Of a stretch of DNA of 64,000 nucleotides, positions 1 to 8,877 are shown piece by piece. A model generated the notes under the pieces. The model searched no databases. It saw only the letters and a list, made by a program, of their open reading frames with translations, and was not told where the DNA came from. Location of the stretch: contig NZ_UAUI01000011.1 of assembly GCF_900455735.1 (NCBI RefSeq), positions 806,001 through 870,000 of the forward strand, read 5' to 3'. This DNA is from Rhodococcus wratislaviensis. Lineage in GTDB: Bacteria > Actinomycetota > Actinomycetes > Mycobacteriales > Mycobacteriaceae. The translations under genes were made by a program, and so were the position numbers. Position 1 is the stretch's first letter; every line of letters begins with the position of its first letter.

Positions 1-30
1 ATCTCGACGACGAAGGGAGAGGATGTGTTC

Positions 31-1401
31 ATGGCACTCCCGGACGACACCGAACGGGCAGACGACCCCGCCGACGGCGGCAGAAGGGTCGCCCCGGCGG
101 TGAGCGCTCCGACCGCCCGCACCGCATGGAGTATCACGTTCCTCGTGATGATTCTGCAAACGATCAACTTCGCAGACAAGGCAGTACTCGGGATCGTCGC
201 CCGACCGCTGTCCGAGGATCTGGGACTGTCGAACGCGGACATCGGACTCTTGGGCAGTGCCTTCTACGTCCTGTTCGTCATCACCGGACTGGTGGGCGGA
301 TTCATCGCCGACCGAGTACGCATCGTCTGGGTGCTGCTGGCTCTGGCCCTGCTGTGGTCACTGGTTCAGATCCCGGTACTGCTCGTGGGCACGTTCACCG
401 CGCTGATCGTCAGCCGCGTACTGCTCGGCGCCGCGGAAGGCCCCGCGGGCGCGTTGAACAACGTGGCGGTGTTCGGATGGTTCCCCAAGAGCAAACGCGG
501 CCTTCCGTCCGCGGTGGTCAGTTCCGGAACGTCTCTGTCGAAGATATTGATGGCACCCGCGCTCACGGTGATCGTCGCGGCATATGGATGGAAGGCCGCA
601 TTCTGGACCCTGATGATCGTCGGCCTGGTGTGGGCGGCGGTGTGGCTGGTTGTCGGCAAGGACGGGCCGTATTCGGTGAGCAGTGCACGGCAGGTGGCCC
701 GGTCCGGTGCGCCTGACGGCAACGTGACAAGGGTGAGTTTCCTGCGAATCGCCGCATTACCCACCTTCTGGGGTGGGGTGCTCGGCATGTTCGCCATCTA
801 CGGGATGGTTGCGGTGATTCTCACCTGGCTGCCTTCCTACTTCGAGCAGGGGCTGGGTTTCAGCCGGGTCGACTCGGGACTGCTCTTCGCACTGCCGAGT
901 GTGACCGGGATGGCGTCGATGTTGTTGGTGTCCTTCATCACCGATCGACTCGCCGGCAGGGGGATGACAGTGCGGGTCTCGCGCGGAATGGTGTCGGTGG
1001 TGGCATTGTTCGCCTGTGGCGTCATGTTGGCCTCCATCCCGTTGGTACACAGTGCGTGGCTGGCCGTGTTCCTCGTGGTCGCGGGATACGGAGCCGGGGT
1101 GGCCAGCTACCCGCTGATGAATGTCGCGGTGGCACACATCAGTCCTGAACGTCAGGTCGCATCCACTCTGGGCGTGTTCACCGCACTGTTTTCGACCTCG
1201 GGCATCCTCGCGCCGTGGCTCACCGGTCACCTCGTCGATGCGGCGACGACGCCGGCAGAGGGGTACACGACGGCTTTCCAGATCTTCGGTGTCGTGGCGA
1301 TCATCGGCGCCGTGGTGATGGCGCTGACGGTCGATCCCGAGCGTGATCGTGCCCGGATCGCAGCGATCGATACGCTGACCAGCGCCGACGACAGGTCCTG
1401 A
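31..1401 (+). CDS. MFS transporter (anion:cation symporter type)
   Basis: Inner-membrane major facilitator protein of about 456 residues with roughly twelve hydrophobic segments. The first helix region carries an 'FADKAVLGIV' motif and the loop after helix 2 reads 'GGFIADRVRIVW', a motif-A-like cytoplasmic loop. A related 'NHADKSVIAF' helix occurs in the carrier at 7555, so the two are paralogous. The ATG at 31 is preferred to the in-frame GTG at 25 because the purine-rich ribosome site at 13-22 is 8 nt from the ATG and too close to the GTG. Substrate is probably an organic anion (inference). It may belong to an operon that begins before the window. Confidence 0.85.
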   Translation: MALPDDTERADDPADGGRRVAPAVSAPTARTAWSITFLVMILQTINFADKAVLGIVARPLSEDLGLSNADIGLLGSAFYVLFVITGLVGGFIADRVRIVWVLLALALLWSLVQIPVLLVGTFTALIVSRVLLGAAEGPAGALNNVAVFGWFPKSKRGLPSAVVSSGTSLSKILMAPALTVIVAAYGWKAAFWTLMIVGLVWAAVWLVVGKDGPYSVSSARQVARSGAPDGNVTRVSFLRIAALPTFWGGVLGMFAIYGMVAVILTWLPSYFEQGLGFSRVDSGLLFALPSVTGMASMLLVSFITDRLAGRGMTVRVSRGMVSVVALFACGVMLASIPLVHSAWLAVFLVVAGYGAGVASYPLMNVAVAHISPERQVASTLGVFTALFSTSGILAPWLTGHLVDAATTPAEGYTTAFQIFGVVAIIGAVVMALTVDPERDRARIAAIDTLTSADDRS

Positions 1402-1490
1402 CGAAGGCGCAACACAGCCGAACAAGTATGCGGGGCCGCGCGGTCACCCGGCTTCGGTCATCGCACACGAATCCAGCACGGGCGATTGGC

Positions 1491-1503
1491 TGACGTTACG
1501 TCA
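1491..1503. promoter_or_regulatory. Perfect palindrome upstream of the dioxygenase/ABC unit
   Basis: TGACGTTACGTCA is a perfect 13-bp palindrome in the 259-nt non-coding stretch between the first MFS gene and the dioxygenase operon. It could be an operator for that operon. No regulator is assigned, so the role is a guess. Confidence 0.25.
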
Positions 1504-1670
1504 ATTGGTGTGTAGTCCTGCGCTATTCACCACAGTCGACACTGACCAAAATTGTTGTCGACATAAATTGTGATTCCTGTTACGTTGTGACAGGCACCAC
1601 TCATCCGGCCTGTGCCGGACATTCGAATCGTGAAGAATCAGCCGAAATCGAGGAGCCCTCGTGAAGCTTT

Positions 1671-2456
1671 GTGTCACCCCCCCTGACCGGATCCATCGGC
1701 GCCGCAGTGGACGGCGTTCGCCTGGACGAGCCCATCGACGACCAGACCGTGGAGACGCTGCGCGCAGCCTTCCGCGAGCACTGCACGCTCGTATTCCGGG
1801 ACCAGTACGTAAAGCCGTTGGCGCAGATCGAATTTGCCCGGCTGTGGGGCGAGCCGGTAGTCACCGAAATGCTGAACCCGCTGGACGGGCACCCGGAGAT
1901 CTTTCAGGTCGCCAACGTCAAGAAGGAGACCACCGCCACCGAAGCCTGGCACTACGACGGATCGTTCACCGCGGCACCACCGAAGATCACGATGCTCTCG
2001 GCGATCACCACCCCGGTGGGCGGGGACACGATGTGGTCGAACCAGTACCTCGCATACGAACGACTGTCCCCGGCACTGAAAGACACCCTCGACGGACTCA
2101 TGGTGCGATTCAGCGGCATCCGGCTCGGCCGCATGCTCAACGTCGCCGAGCAGGACACCCCGACCGCGGTGCATCCGCTGGTGCGGACCCACCCCGAGAC
2201 CGGGCGAAAGGCCCTATTCGTGGGACACCGGGACAACGCCTGCATCGACGGCTGGACCCGGCAGGAAAGCGAACCCCTGCTCGAATACCTCTACCAGAGC
2301 TCGGTCACCCCCGACAACGTCTACCGCCACGCCTGGCGCGACGGAGACCTCGTCATGTGGGACAACCGGTGCACCATGCACTACGCGATCCACGGCTACG
2401 GCACCCAGGAACGAGTCCTCAACCGCATCACCCTCCGCGGCGAGGTCCCCGCGTAG
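1671..2456 (+). CDS. TauD/TfdA-family 2-oxoglutarate dioxygenase
   Basis: Fe(II)/2-oxoglutarate-dependent dioxygenase, the family that releases sulfite from taurine and related sulfonates. The metal triad is visible as H94-x-D96 ('WHYD') and H237 ('MHYA'), with the 2-oxoglutarate arginine at R248, eleven residues after the distal histidine as in TauD. The frame given starts at a GTG without a good ribosome site. A better start, GTG 1661 with AGGAG at 1651-1655, is one nucleotide out of frame because of a run of seven C at 1677-1683. Removing one C would give the usual '-VTPLTGSIGA' beginning. The ABC importer genes that follow support uptake and use of a sulfonate-like compound. Substrate unproven. 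Confidence 0.82.
   Translation: MSPPLTGSIGAAVDGVRLDEPIDDQTVETLRAAFREHCTLVFRDQYVKPLAQIEFARLWGEPVVTEMLNPLDGHPEIFQVANVKKETTATEAWHYDGSFTAAPPKITMLSAITTPVGGDTMWSNQYLAYERLSPALKDTLDGLMVRFSGIRLGRMLNVAEQDTPTAVHPLVRTHPETGRKALFVGHRDNACIDGWTRQESEPLLEYLYQSSVTPDNVYRHAWRDGDLVMWDNRCTMHYAIHGYGTQERVLNRITLRGEVPA
1677..1683 (+). other. C7 homopolymer, probable frameshift at the dioxygenase start
   Basis: Seven C residues separate the well-placed ribosome site and GTG at 1661 from the conserved TauD-like frame. With six C the reading frame from 1661 would run straight into the family N-terminus. It is a sequencing error, a natural frameshift or a slippage site. Confidence 0.6.
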
Positions 2457-2539
2457 GAGCCCCTACCACCCGCTCGCCGCCGACACCCGATGTTTCCGAT
2501 TCGAATTCGATTGCGGTACATACTGACTGGAGCAAACCC

Positions 2540-3388
2540 ATGCAAGTTCTCGACCAGACCTCGGTGAACGCGACGGCATCCTCGAGCGCGGCGGAACCCA
2601 CACGCCGGACCTGGAAGGTGTCGCGGGAGTCGCTGGTGGTGCGGGGAGCGCAGATCCTCCTCGGCCTCGCGTGGCTGGGACTGTGGCAACTCACGGCAGA
2701 ACACGAGTGGCTGGACCCGGTACTCGCGAAGACACCGGGACAGTCGTGGGAGTACCTGGTAACGGCGGCGAAGTCCGGCGAGCTGTGGACCAACACTCGG
2801 TACACCATGGTCGCAGTTCTCATCGCGTGGATCGTGGCAGGCGCTATCGGCGTCGTCTTCGGTGTCGCGCTGGGACTGCTACCCCGCGTCGAGCGAGTGC
2901 TGACTCCGTATCTCGATGCGGCCAATGCAATGCCGCGGATCGCCCTCGCGCCGTTGTTCATCGTGGCACTCGGCATCAACACTTCGGCGAAGGTTGCGTT
3001 GGCCTCGACGTTGGTCTTCTTCATCGTGATGTCCGGAGCACGCGCCGGGGTGCGATCCACCGACGCGGAATGGTTGCGCCTCTCCACTGTCTTGGGGGCC
3101 ACGAAGTCTCAGATGTTTCTGAAGGTACTCATTCCGGTCGCGACGCCCGCGATCTTCGCAGCGCTGCGGTTGGGGCTGATCTATTCCCTGCTCGGCGTGG
3201 TCGGTTCCGAACTGATCTCGGCCCGAAACGGATTGGGCCAGTTGGTCGCCACATACTCTGCGACGTTCCGGATGGAGGCGGTGTACGCGATCCTGCTGTT
3301 CCTGGCGCTGATCGCAGTGGTACTCAACCAGGCGATGAGTCACGCCGAGCGCTGGTTCCTGCGGTGGCAGCCCCCAGTTGATCGATGA
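2540..3388 (+). CDS. ABC transporter permease (SsuC/TauC type)
   Basis: Membrane permease of about 282 residues from the nitrate/sulfonate/taurine importer family. A charged N-terminal 40 residues precede about six hydrophobic segments. The cytoplasmic EAA-like loop is visible around 'LRLSTVLGATKSQMFLKVLIPVATPAIFAA' in two pieces, which docks the ATPase. The start is ATG 2540 with GGAG 7 nt upstream. The same frame is open back to 1661, but that part overlaps the dioxygenase in another frame and is not coding. Its stop overlaps an ATG of the next gene. It works with the ATPase at 3430 and the lipoprotein at 4295. Confidence 0.9.
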   Translation: MQVLDQTSVNATASSSAAEPTRRTWKVSRESLVVRGAQILLGLAWLGLWQLTAEHEWLDPVLAKTPGQSWEYLVTAAKSGELWTNTRYTMVAVLIAWIVAGAIGVVFGVALGLLPRVERVLTPYLDAANAMPRIALAPLFIVALGINTSAKVALASTLVFFIVMSGARAGVRSTDAEWLRLSTVLGATKSQMFLKVLIPVATPAIFAALRLGLIYSLLGVVGSELISARNGLGQLVATYSATFRMEAVYAILLFLALIAVVLNQAMSHAERWFLRWQPPVDR

Positions 3389-3429
3389 CCAATCCTGTCA
3401 TCGGAAAAGACAAGTCTGGAGCACATGAG

Positions 3430-4251
3430 ATGTCCATGATTTCTACCGCACGGCATGCAGCACGTTCCGCCGGGGTCGGCTCGCCTGCGGATCCGGGCAG
3501 GAACGCGATCGAGTTCGAAGGCGTGGAAGCAACCTATCCGGCTCCACAGGGCGGCACCCGGACCGTGTTGTCCGGAATCGACCTACAGATCCCGGCCGGC
3601 GAATTCATCGCCATCGTCGGCCGAAGCGGTTGCGGCAAGACGACATTACTGAACATGGCGGCCGGTCTCGTCGACCCCGCTGCGGGCAGGGTATCCGTTA
3701 TGGGAAAGACACCGCGGGATGCGCGGTCGCATCTCGGATTCATGCTGGCGCGCGACGCCCTGCTGCCGTGGCGCAGCGCGTTGCGCAATGTCGAGTACGG
3801 GCTCGAGTTGCGGGGCGTGCGCCGGGCGGAGCGCAGGGCGCTGGGGCGGCGGTGGCTGCAGGCGGTTCACCTCGAGGAAGCTGGGCATCTGTGGCCGTGG
3901 CAGCTGTCCCAGGGAATGCGGCAACGCGTGGCACTGGCACGAACCTGGGCGCTGGACCCGGAGGTGCTGCTGATGGACGAACCCTTCGCCGCACTGGACG
4001 TCAACACCCGGATGTCGGTGCAGAAGGAATTCCTCGAGTTGTGGCAGCGCGAAGCGCACCGCACCGTCATCTTCGTCACCCACGACCTGGGTGAGGCGGT
4101 GGCCCTCGCCGACCGGATCGTGCTGATGGGGGAGGGGAAGGTCCTCGACGACGTACAGGTGGACATCCCACGGCCACGAGAACTCGCCACGGTTTCCGCT
4201 GACCCTCGGTACCAGGCGATATACGAACGCCTGCGTGAACGACTGCACTGA
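3430..4251 (+). CDS. ABC transporter ATP-binding protein (SsuB/TauB type)
   Basis: ATPase energising the importer encoded on either side. Counted from ATG 3430 (273 residues), Walker A is GRSGCGKT at about 64-71, the signature is 'LSQGMRQR', Walker B is 'VLLMDEPFAALD' and the switch is 'VTHD'. The Q-loop position reads 'GFMLARDALLPW', so the usual glutamine of 'GFVFQ' is not present. ATG 3430 has GGAG 8 nt upstream. An in-frame ATG at 3385 overlaps the permease stop (ATGA) and would add 15 residues; it lacks a visible ribosome site. Substrate is inferred from the dioxygenase partner. Confidence 0.88.
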   Translation: MSMISTARHAARSAGVGSPADPGRNAIEFEGVEATYPAPQGGTRTVLSGIDLQIPAGEFIAIVGRSGCGKTTLLNMAAGLVDPAAGRVSVMGKTPRDARSHLGFMLARDALLPWRSALRNVEYGLELRGVRRAERRALGRRWLQAVHLEEAGHLWPWQLSQGMRQRVALARTWALDPEVLLMDEPFAALDVNTRMSVQKEFLELWQREAHRTVIFVTHDLGEAVALADRIVLMGEGKVLDDVQVDIPRPRELATVSADPRYQAIYERLRERLH

Positions 4252-4294
4252 ATCATTCTCGGCAACCAAGCGTCCCGACAAGCAGGAGACCCAG

Positions 4295-5284
4295 ATGCTC
4301 GACAAGCGTTCCGCAATCACAATCGCAGGGGCACTAGCCCTGCTCAGCTCGATGGTCGCGTGCGGCTCCGCCGGCACCGCACCCACGTCGGAGAACGGGC
4401 TCACTTCCATCACGATCGGCAGTATGGAGAGCAACTCGCTCAGTTTCCCGTACACGATCGCCCAGGAACAGGGTTTCTTCCAAGGGGCAGGTCTCCAGGT
4501 CGAAACTGTCACCGCACCCTCGGGGCCCCAGCTCACGGCGGCGTTGATCGGGAACACGACCCAGATCGCGATCGGGACACCCGAGAACGTCATGGGTGCG
4601 ATGAATCAGGGGCAGCAGATCACCGCGATACCACCTTTCGGGCACATAGACATGTCACTCGTCACTCCCGCCGACAGCGGGATAACCGATGTCACGTCTC
4701 TACGCGGAAAGCAGATCGGCGTCGTTCAACGGGGGAGCGCCTCGGAGAGGTTCGCCCGCACGGTTCTCTCCGGTAACGGTGTGGATCCGGATAGCGTGAC
4801 CTACGTCGCGGTGGGGGCCGGCGCGACGATGGAGCCAGCGGTGCGCAACAAAAAGGTCGACGCAACTGTGGGTTCGACCTCCACCGTGGTCACGATGGAG
4901 GACCACGGCATCGAATTCCGTACCTTGGCGAGCCCGTTCGACGGCACGGCAGGCGAGCTGGGCGATGTGGGACTGCAGACGTTCTGGACGACGACCGAAG
5001 AGTTTGCGCAGCAGAACCCGGAAATCCTCAACGGATTCTGCACCGCGATGAACAAGGCCGCCGACTGGATCGCAGACGACGCGAACCGTGGGTCCGGTGT
5101 GCAGTCCCTGGCGACCTTGCTGCGGATTCCGGCGGAGAGCGCCGGACGGATCTGGGACAAAACACATCTGTCCTGGAGTCCGACGATAAATGAAGCCACG
5201 TGGACCGCGAACGTCGACTGGATCCTCGGCGACGGGAGTTCGGGTCTTTCCTTCGAGCAAGCCGTCATGCCCGAATGTGCCTGA
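4295..5284 (+). CDS. ABC transporter substrate-binding lipoprotein (NMT1/SsuA-like)
   Basis: Periplasmic-type binding protein tethered as a lipoprotein. From ATG 4295 (AGGAG 6 nt upstream) the protein begins with a short basic stretch, a hydrophobic segment and a lipobox 'MVAC', then a mature domain of the NMT1/SsuA kind ('GFFQGAGLQVETVTAPSG'). The in-frame ATG at 4235 lies inside the ATPase gene and would hide the signal peptide, so it was not chosen. It is the last gene of the dioxygenase/permease/ATPase unit and should deliver the ligand, probably a sulfonate or similar small anion, to the permease. Confidence 0.88.
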   Translation: MLDKRSAITIAGALALLSSMVACGSAGTAPTSENGLTSITIGSMESNSLSFPYTIAQEQGFFQGAGLQVETVTAPSGPQLTAALIGNTTQIAIGTPENVMGAMNQGQQITAIPPFGHIDMSLVTPADSGITDVTSLRGKQIGVVQRGSASERFARTVLSGNGVDPDSVTYVAVGAGATMEPAVRNKKVDATVGSTSTVVTMEDHGIEFRTLASPFDGTAGELGDVGLQTFWTTTEEFAQQNPEILNGFCTAMNKAADWIADDANRGSGVQSLATLLRIPAESAGRIWDKTHLSWSPTINEATWTANVDWILGDGSSGLSFEQAVMPECA

Positions 5285-5393
5285 GGCAGTGAATGCTCCC
5301 GCATGTTCGAGGGAGTAGGTCTCTCCCGGCGGCGGCCGCAGGGGCAGATCTGTAGCAACGCGTGAGAGTAATCGCTATGCGAAAGGGTCGACT

Positions 5394-6341
5394 GTGTCTG
5401 AAAGATTGCGGCCGGTAATCGATCTCGAATCATTGCGCATGCTCGTGCTGGTCGCTGATCTCGGCAGCATCTCGGCAGCTGCCCGTGCGGAACAGATCAG
5501 CCAGCCGTCGGCGAGTAGGCGAATCAAGGCATTGGAAGAACAGCTGCGGCTGGAACTGATCGATCGCCGGACCCGGGGTGCGGAGTTGACCGTGCACGGC
5601 CGAATGGTGACCGACTGGTCTCGCGGCGTCGTGGACGCCGCGGATACCCTCGTGGGCGGCGCCCGGGCGCTGACAGCGCAGGCCACCGAGACGGTGAATA
5701 TCGGGGCGAGCCAGACCGTCGCGGAGTCTCTCGTGCCGACATGGCTGGCCGAGTTTCGCCGGCACGGCGAGTGGCCCCAAGTGCAGCTGCGCGTTACCAA
5801 TTCGCAAGGAGTGATCGCGGCACTGCGTGCGCGCGAGATAGACCTGGGGTTCATCGAATCTCCAGACGTTCCCAGCGATCTGCGCAGCGTCCCGGTCGGC
5901 CGAGACCGCCTCGTGCTGGTCGTCTCACCTCTGCATCGGCTGGCGTGCTGTCGTCGGCCGCTGTCTGCTCGCGAGTTGGACGAGCTGCCGCTCGCCACCC
6001 GTGAAGGTGGCTCGGGAACCCGGGAAACGCTGCAGCGTGCGATGGGCGCAACGATGTCGCCTCCAGCGATCGAACTGCACTCGAATACTGCGGTGAAGGT
6101 GGCGGTCAGTGGGGGCGAGTACGCCGCCGTACTCAGTGAGTTGACCGTGCGGCAGGAACTGCGCGACGGACGGTTGATCGAGGTCCCGCTCGCCGATCTG
6201 GACCTGACCCGATCGCTGCACGCCATTTGGCGAAGTGGCACCCGCATTCGGGGCTCCGCCGGTGACTTCCTCGCCCTCGCCGCACCGTCCCCAGGCCCGG
6301 AACCGGCCGTCGGTCCCGGAGTAGCCCACGACGAGGTGTAG
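5394..6341 (+). CDS. LysR-family transcriptional regulator
   Basis: About 315 residues with an N-terminal winged helix-turn-helix ('GSISAAARAEQISQPSASRR') and a LysR substrate-binding domain. Start is GTG 5394 with GAAAGGG about 6 nt upstream. It lies 109 nt after the ABC operon in the same direction and directly before a second LysR gene, so it is a good candidate regulator of the dioxygenase/ABC unit, although the usual divergent arrangement is missing. Ligand unknown. Confidence 0.88.
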   Translation: MSERLRPVIDLESLRMLVLVADLGSISAAARAEQISQPSASRRIKALEEQLRLELIDRRTRGAELTVHGRMVTDWSRGVVDAADTLVGGARALTAQATETVNIGASQTVAESLVPTWLAEFRRHGEWPQVQLRVTNSQGVIAALRAREIDLGFIESPDVPSDLRSVPVGRDRLVLVVSPLHRLACCRRPLSARELDELPLATREGGSGTRETLQRAMGATMSPPAIELHSNTAVKVAVSGGEYAAVLSELTVRQELRDGRLIEVPLADLDLTRSLHAIWRSGTRIRGSAGDFLALAAPSPGPEPAVGPGVAHDEV

Positions 6342-6348
6342 CTCCCTC

Positions 6349-6354
6349 TAGATT
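6349..6354 (+). promoter_or_regulatory. Leaderless-type -10 box before the second LysR gene
   Basis: TAGATT lies 6 nt before ATG 6361 and no ribosome site is visible. This spacing would put the transcript start on or next to the ATG. Confidence 0.4.
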
Positions 6355-6360
6355 CGGGGT

Positions 6361-7362
6361 ATGGACCTGCGTCAGATGGAGTACTTCCTCGCCGTCGTCG
6401 ATTGTGGCGGGGTCACACGGGCCGCGACACAGTTGCACGTCGCGCAGCCCTCGTTGTCGCAGGTGGTCCGCAAGCTCGAGAAGGACCTCGGGGTCGAGCT
6501 GTTCCATCGCGTCGGCCGAGGCCTGGTACTTTCCCCTGCCGGCGAGGCACTCGTCGGCCCGGCGCGGACGATCCTTCGGGAGGTGGAATCGGCCGAGAAC
6601 GCGGTACGCGACGTCGGGGCGATGCGCGGCGGCCGGATCGACATCGCCTCACTGTCGGACCTGTCCTCCGATCCGCTGTCGGTATGGGTTGCGAAATTCC
6701 GCCTGCAGTACCCCGACGTCCGGTTCCACATCGAAGAGCGCGACGAGATTGCCGATGTTGTGTCCTTGGTCCGGTCGGGGGCGTGTGAGCTGGGTGTTCT
6801 TGCTCTACCGCTGCCGACCGAGGGCCTCGTCGGGGAGGAGCTGATCGACCAGCAGCTCGTGCTGGTGTGTCCGCCCGGCACCGACGCACGGTGGCCGGAT
6901 CCGGTGCCCATCGAGGAGCTGACTCGTGTTCCGTTCGTCATGGGCGAAAGGGGAACGGCGACCCGGGACTTCATCGATCGCTCGCTGCGGTTGCACGGAG
7001 TCGAACCCGACGTCGCGGTGGAGGTGCGTCAGCGTGGCGCCGTGCTTCCGATCGTCCTCGCGGGCGGCGGCGTATCGATCGTCGCCCTGCGCAGTGGACT
7101 CGACGCGATGTTGCGTGGCGGGGTGGTGCGCGAACTGTCGCCGCGGCTCACCCGCCGTATGGGTGTGGTCCGCCGTCCCGGCCGGATCACCGAGGCGTCC
7201 ACGCAATTCTTGGCATGTGCTCGCGCGTCCTTCGAGGAGTTCGCCGCATCCATCGCCGCGCACATGGCCTCCGGTACGTCCCTCGTGGACGCGGCGAAGC
7301 TGACGCGGGCCGAGTCCGACCGCCAGATACGCGAGGACATCGCGGGCAGCATCGACTCATAG
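6361..7362 (+). CDS. LysR-family transcriptional regulator
   Basis: About 333 residues. The N-terminal helix-turn-helix reads 'GGVTRAATQLHVAQPSLSQV' and the effector domain follows, with the typical 'GVSIVALRS' region near the end. It starts 19 nt after the preceding LysR stop. There is no Shine-Dalgarno; a TAGATT box at 6349 suggests leaderless translation. The gene is followed by a 192-nt non-coding region and then the large acyl-CoA operon at 7555, which it may control (inference from position). Confidence 0.88.
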   Translation: MDLRQMEYFLAVVDCGGVTRAATQLHVAQPSLSQVVRKLEKDLGVELFHRVGRGLVLSPAGEALVGPARTILREVESAENAVRDVGAMRGGRIDIASLSDLSSDPLSVWVAKFRLQYPDVRFHIEERDEIADVVSLVRSGACELGVLALPLPTEGLVGEELIDQQLVLVCPPGTDARWPDPVPIEELTRVPFVMGERGTATRDFIDRSLRLHGVEPDVAVEVRQRGAVLPIVLAGGGVSIVALRSGLDAMLRGGVVRELSPRLTRRMGVVRRPGRITEASTQFLACARASFEEFAASIAAHMASGTSLVDAAKLTRAESDRQIREDIAGSIDS

Positions 7363-7424
7363 GTAATCGCAGTACTTTTCCTACTTTTCTGGTCTTTGAC
7401 CTGATCGATTCTCGCGCCTTGAAT

Positions 7425-7444
7425 GGTGTGTACCTGATCACACC
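7425..7444. promoter_or_regulatory. Inverted repeat in the promoter region of the 7555 operon
   Basis: GGTGTG and CACACC flank an 8-nt spacer, 110 nt before the first gene of the CoA-transferase operon. It may be an operator for one of the upstream LysR proteins, but the arms are short. Confidence 0.3.
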
Positions 7445-7554
7445 GTTGCGGCGGAACCCGGCTCGATCACCTAGGCGGTCGCCTGCGGAATCCATCCGGA
7501 CCGGTTCACACGCCACGCACATCATCGCGACGGTTCGTTCCACGAAGAGGACCT

Positions 7555-8877
7555 ATGACCCAGACATCATCGCCGACGACCACGTCGGCCAGGCACACCA
7601 GATCGGCGCCGATGCGACGCGCCTGGATCGTCGTCGGCCTCCTGGTCGTGTTCATGCTCATCAATCACGCGGACAAGTCCGTCATCGCGTTCGCCGGTGT
7701 GCAGATCCAGAAGGACCTCGGCCTGAGCCCGCAGGAGTTCGGCATCATCCAGAGCAGTTTCTTCTGGCTGTTCGCCGTCGGTGCCCTGTTCTTCGGCTGG
7801 TTGTCCTCCAAGGTGAGCCTGCGCTGGCTGATGGCCGGCCTGATGCTGACGTGGGTGGCCACCATGGCCCCGCTGCTCGGCACGGTCAGCTTCAGTGTGC
7901 TGGTCGCCTGCCGGATCGTGCTCGGCTTCGCCGAGGGTCCCGCGTACGCGCTGGCCAACCACGCCGTGCACTCCTGGTTCACGCCCGAGAAGCGAGCGAT
8001 GCCGAGTGGATTCGTCACCGCCGGTGCCTCGATCGGCACCCTCATCGCCGCACCCCTGCTGACCTGGATCATCGTCCGCTGGGACTGGCACGCCGCGTTC
8101 TACATCCTCATCGTGATGGGTCTGGTGTGGGCGGTGGCCTGGATGATCTTCGGCCGCGGCGCCCCCGAGGAGAACACCCCGGCCGCGAAGACCGCAACCA
8201 CGATCGTCGTCGACACCGTCGACGCCCCGTACAAGACGATTCTTCGCACCGGCACCGTGCTCGGCATCGCGCTGCTGATGTTCTGCTCGTACTGGTCCAC
8301 CACGCTGAAGGTGGCCTGGCTCCCGGTCTACCTCCAGGACGGACTCGGCTACGACACACTCACCACCGGCCGCCTGGTAATGCTCCCCTACGGGTTCGCA
8401 GCGGCAGGCGCGATCGCCGCGGGTTGGTTCTCCAGCCGCCTCATCGCGCGCGGTGTCTCCCGAAAGGTTGCCCGCGGATACCTCTCGGCCGTGCTGATCG
8501 GCGGCGCAGGCGCCGCAATGATGGGCTTCACCGTGCTGCCGCAGGGCCCGGTGCAGATCCTGCTCGTCTCCCTGGCCTTCTCGCTGAACACGGCAGCATT
8601 CGGTGTCGCGCTGTCGGCCATCGCCGACGTCGTGCAGTCGAAGAAGCGCGGCATGGTCCTCGGTGGACTCAGCGCGGTGTCGAGCATCTCCGGCATGATC
8701 GCGCCGCTCGTGCTCGGCTTCACCGTCGGCGGTACAGCCGACAAGATCTCCGGCTACGCCAGCGGCTTCCTGATGAGCGGCGCGCTGATGGTCGTCGGCA
8801 GCATCATCGCGGTGTTCCTGGTCAACCCGGACCGCGACATCGCCCGCATCCGCCGCAGTGTCGAGGAGGCAGCATGA
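7555..8877 (+). CDS. MFS transporter of the acyl-CoA catabolic operon
   Basis: About 440 residues with twelve predicted membrane segments. 'LINHADKSVIAFAGV' in helix 1 and 'GFAEGPAYALANHAV' further on place it in the same organic-anion symporter subfamily as the protein at 31. The start ATG follows GAGGA. Its stop overlaps the start of the CoA-transferase (ATGA), so the two are translationally coupled. It probably imports the free acid that the next gene converts to a CoA thioester. Confidence 0.87.
   Translation: MTQTSSPTTTSARHTRSAPMRRAWIVVGLLVVFMLINHADKSVIAFAGVQIQKDLGLSPQEFGIIQSSFFWLFAVGALFFGWLSSKVSLRWLMAGLMLTWVATMAPLLGTVSFSVLVACRIVLGFAEGPAYALANHAVHSWFTPEKRAMPSGFVTAGASIGTLIAAPLLTWIIVRWDWHAAFYILIVMGLVWAVAWMIFGRGAPEENTPAAKTATTIVVDTVDAPYKTILRTGTVLGIALLMFCSYWSTTLKVAWLPVYLQDGLGYDTLTTGRLVMLPYGFAAAGAIAAGWFSSRLIARGVSRKVARGYLSAVLIGGAGAAMMGFTVLPQGPVQILLVSLAFSLNTAAFGVALSAIADVVQSKKRGMVLGGLSAVSSISGMIAPLVLGFTVGGTADKISGYASGFLMSGALMVVGSIIAVFLVNPDRDIARIRRSVEEAA

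Noticed and set aside
1661..2539. Long frame joining the dioxygenase region to the permease (1661-3388)
   Set aside because: The first 293 codons are the wrong frame of the dioxygenase gene (Arg/Pro/His-rich, no family sequence). The permease starts at ATG 2540 with its own ribosome site.
5296..5315. CTCCC/GGGAG hairpin after the binding-protein gene
   Set aside because: Only five base pairs with a 10-nt loop; too weak to call a terminator.
6867..8873. Open frame running from inside the LysR gene through the MFS gene into the CoA-transferase
   Set aside because: It is Arg/Gly-rich shadow sequence. The transferase N-terminus is clear at ATG 8874, overlapping the MFS stop.
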